Assembly: GCA_002007465.1 (NCBI GenBank)
Contig: LNAC01000763.1
Span: 587,898 to 651,897 of the forward strand
DNA: 64,000 nucleotides
Direction: 5' to 3'
Origin: Ailurus styani
Taxonomy: Eukaryota; Chordata; Mammalia; Carnivora; Ailuridae
Shown: in pieces, positions 61,716 through 64,000 of the stretch
Layout: each line of letters opens with the position of its first letter
How positions within the stretch are numbered: the stretch's first letter is position 1
Notes under the pieces: model-generated
Seen by the model: only the letters and a program-made list of their open reading frames with translations
Databases searched by the model: none
What the model was told of the DNA's origin: nothing
Position numbers and translations under genes: made by a program

Positions 61716-62699
61716 TTTCTTAATTTTTAAATTTTTAATTCTAGTTGACATATAAAATCACATTAGTCCAACACAATGGGCCAACATTTATATACATTAT
61801 GCAATGTTCACTATAAGATGTGCAGTTATCATGTGTCACACAAAAAATTATTACAATATTACCAATTATATTCCCTAAGCTATATTTTATATCCCCAGGG
61901 CTCATTCATTATGTAACTGGAAGAATGTTCATCTTAATCCCCTTCACCTGTTTCACCCATCTTCCCATCCCCTGTCCTCTGGTTTGTGAGATGGTCATTC
62001 TTATTCGGTTAAGGTATCAGATTGTATAGATTGAGTTTTAAAATTTTAAGCTACTCTGTTTCTCCCCTCCCCCCCCAAATCCTGTGTGGTTATGATGTAG
62101 TGTCCTTTTTACACATTGCTGAATTTTATCTGTGAACGTTTTGTTTAGAGATGTGCATCTAAGTTTATGTGAGGGAACTTTCTGTGCCTTTTTCATTCTG
62201 CAATTACCTGGCCAGGTTTTGATATGTAGTTTCCTGGCCTAATCCAATATTGCTTCTTCCCTTTTTATTTTCAGGAAAGGTTTGTGTAATTTTGGCGTGT
62301 GTATATGCACGTGTGTGTTTCCTAATGGCCTCGGCGTTTGGAGGAAATTGCCAATGAAGCCTGCTCAACAGACACATCCATATATTACAAAATGATTATC
62401 CCCCTGGTGTCAGCTCACACTTGCATCCCACACCATAGTTGCCTTTCTCGCATGTGTTAAGAACATTTAGGTCTACTCTCTTGGCAACATTCCAGAATAT
62501 GATACAGTGTGATGAGCTGCGGTCAACATGTTGTACATCAGATCCCCAGAACGTGTGGTCTTCTCCCTGTGTACACCTTGTTCATCTTCTACCTATAATC
62601 TTGACCAGTGCCTCCCCATTTCCACACCCCAGCCCTGACGGCCACAAGTCTGCTCTCTGTTTCTCTCAGTTCCCACATACTTCAGTTCAGGTTGGGGCT
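61716..62699. repeat. Old L1 fragments, no gene
   Basis: 61740-62040 and 62490-62700 contain reversed, worn L1M/L1MA-like text ('ctagttgacatataaaatcac', 'gatacagtgtgatgagctgcgg'). No exon is seen. Confidence 0.55.
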
Positions 62700-63320
62700 T
62701 TTTAAAATTTAGTTAGCCAACATATAGTACACCGTTAGTTTTTGATGTAGTGTTCAGCAGATCTCAGGGTCCTGGGACCGAGGCACACATCGGGCTCTCT
62801 GCTCAGCCAGGGCTCATCATAACAGGTGTCCTCCTTAATGCCCACCACCTAACGACCCCATCCTCCCATCCACCTCCCTTTCCACAACCCTCAGTTTGTT
62901 GCCGGGGTCAAGAGTCTCTCACGGTTTGTCTCCCTCTGATTTCTTCCCATTCAGTTTTCCTTCCCTTCCCCTATGAGCCTCTCTGCTATTCCTTACGTTC
63001 CACACGTGAGTGAAACAGGATAATTGACTTTCTCTGCTTGACTTATTTCACTCAGCATAATCCCCCCCAGTCCATCCACACTGATGCGGATGGTAGGTGT
63101 TCATCCTTTCTGACAGCTGAGTAATATTCCATTGTATATATGGACCACATCTTCTTTATCCATTCTAGCTGTGGAAGGGCATCTCGGTTCCTTCCACCGT
63201 TTGGCTATTGTGGACATTGCTGCTCTGAACATTGGGGAACAGGTGCCCCTTCTTCTCACTCCATCTGTGCCTTGGGGTAAATACCCAGTAGTGCAATTCC
63301 TGGGTCCTCGGTTTTTGATC
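62700..63320 (-). repeat. L1 3' end with an embedded SINE scrap
   Basis: The reversed L1 tail ('agttagccaacatatagtacacc') continues to ORF2 ('taccc agtagtgcaattcctggg' region). Between about 62758 and 62806 the expected L1 text is replaced by CAN-SINE body sequence ('tcagggtcctgggaccgagg', 'catcgggctctctgctcag'). Confidence 0.85.
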
Positions 63321-64000
63321 ACAGAGTCAATGAATTTACTGTATACATAGGGTGATACATATTTTCTACTTCTCCATCATTTCATAACTTGTATTTTTGA
63401 GGATTTTGTCTGTTTCATCTACATTTTCTCATATATCTGCTTAAAATTGTTCATAGTGTTCTATTTTTTATTTAAAGTGTGTAGGATTTGATGCTGTCCT
63501 GGTGATGATGATGTGTGCCTCTTCTTTCTCTCTCTCTCTCTCTCTCCTGGCTACTGAGGCTAGGGTTTATAAATGTGACCATTGTTTATAAAAATGAACA
63601 TTTTGGCTTTATTGATTTTTCTCTATTTTTTGTTTGTCTTCACTAGTAGCTTCTCTCATCGCTGTAATTTTTCCCTCCTTCTACCTTCATTTGGAATGAT
63701 TTGCTATTATTTTTCTAAATTCTTGATATAATAGGTTATGTCATTAATTTTTTTAGGCTTTTCTGTCCTAACATATTATGTTTTGGTTCTTAATTTTCCC
63801 AGTTCATAGGTTTGATGTATAACATTTACATTGTCCTTCAGTGTAAACATTCTCTCATTTCCATTTTGATTTTCTCGTTTCACTCATGGATTATTGAGAA
63901 GTCCATTGCTTTAATTTCCAAAGTGTAGGGATATTACTATCTTTGATGGCAGAATCGGTGACTCCCAGAGGGTCCCCAGAGTTCTTACTGGTCTATGTGA
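63321..64000. other. Intergenic, CT repeat, no gene
   Basis: AT-rich with a CT dinucleotide run at about 63527-63546 and probable old LINE sequence at the right edge. No gene is supported. Confidence 0.5.

Overview
The window is mammalian nuclear DNA, most likely from a caniform carnivore. It carries many tRNA-derived carnivore SINEs (CAN-SINE/SINEC) in both orientations and many carnivore-type L1 3' ends. The SINE tails, rich in 'ctgcctgcctctctgcctacttgt', hint at a mustelid or close relative, but that is only a lean. Gene content identifies the leukocyte receptor complex (LRC), the block found on human chromosome 19q13.4.

Layout from left to right: (1) 5.08-7.37 kb, a plus-strand NLRP2/NLRP7-like pseudogene. 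(2) 10.85-12.01 kb, a G-rich minisatellite with a 189-bp higher-order period. (3) 17.30-21.40 kb, minus-strand NCR1 (NKp46), seven exons, intact. (4) 27.32-35.13 kb, minus-strand FCAR (IgA Fc receptor), five exons, intact; its last intron holds a 0.9-kb unit present 2.2 times in tandem. (5) 38.98-44.92 kb, a minus-strand three-domain KIR with all nine exons recognisable but disabled in D0, D1 and D2. (6) 46.38-46.81 kb, an RPL9 processed-pseudogene fragment. (7) 49.11-54.54 kb, minus-strand four-Ig-domain LILRA-like activating receptor, eight exons, intact. (8) 57.42-58.86 kb, a collapsed LILR pseudogene in which the first Ig exon is joined directly to the end of the transmembrane exon. The rest is intergenic or intronic DNA filled with L1, SINE, MER and simple repeats.

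The order LILR - KIR - FCAR - NCR1 - NLRP, with the receptors on one strand and the NLRP on the other, matches human LRC order. I assembled the exons from splice sites, exon phase and exon length. The coding sums are NCR1 927 nt, FCAR 822 nt and LILRA 1449 nt, all multiples of three with no internal stop. All three intact receptors have an arginine near the outer end of the transmembrane segment, typical of receptors that signal through FcR-gamma or CD3-zeta. The only ITIM-bearing inhibitory gene in view, the KIR, is broken.

The sequence is an assembly with one 117-N gap and three single-N joins. The joins are flanked by exact or near-exact direct repeats and look like unmerged contig overlaps. 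I found no novel gene system. The most notable biology is the dead KIR beside intact activating receptors, the collapsed LILR and the layered repeats.
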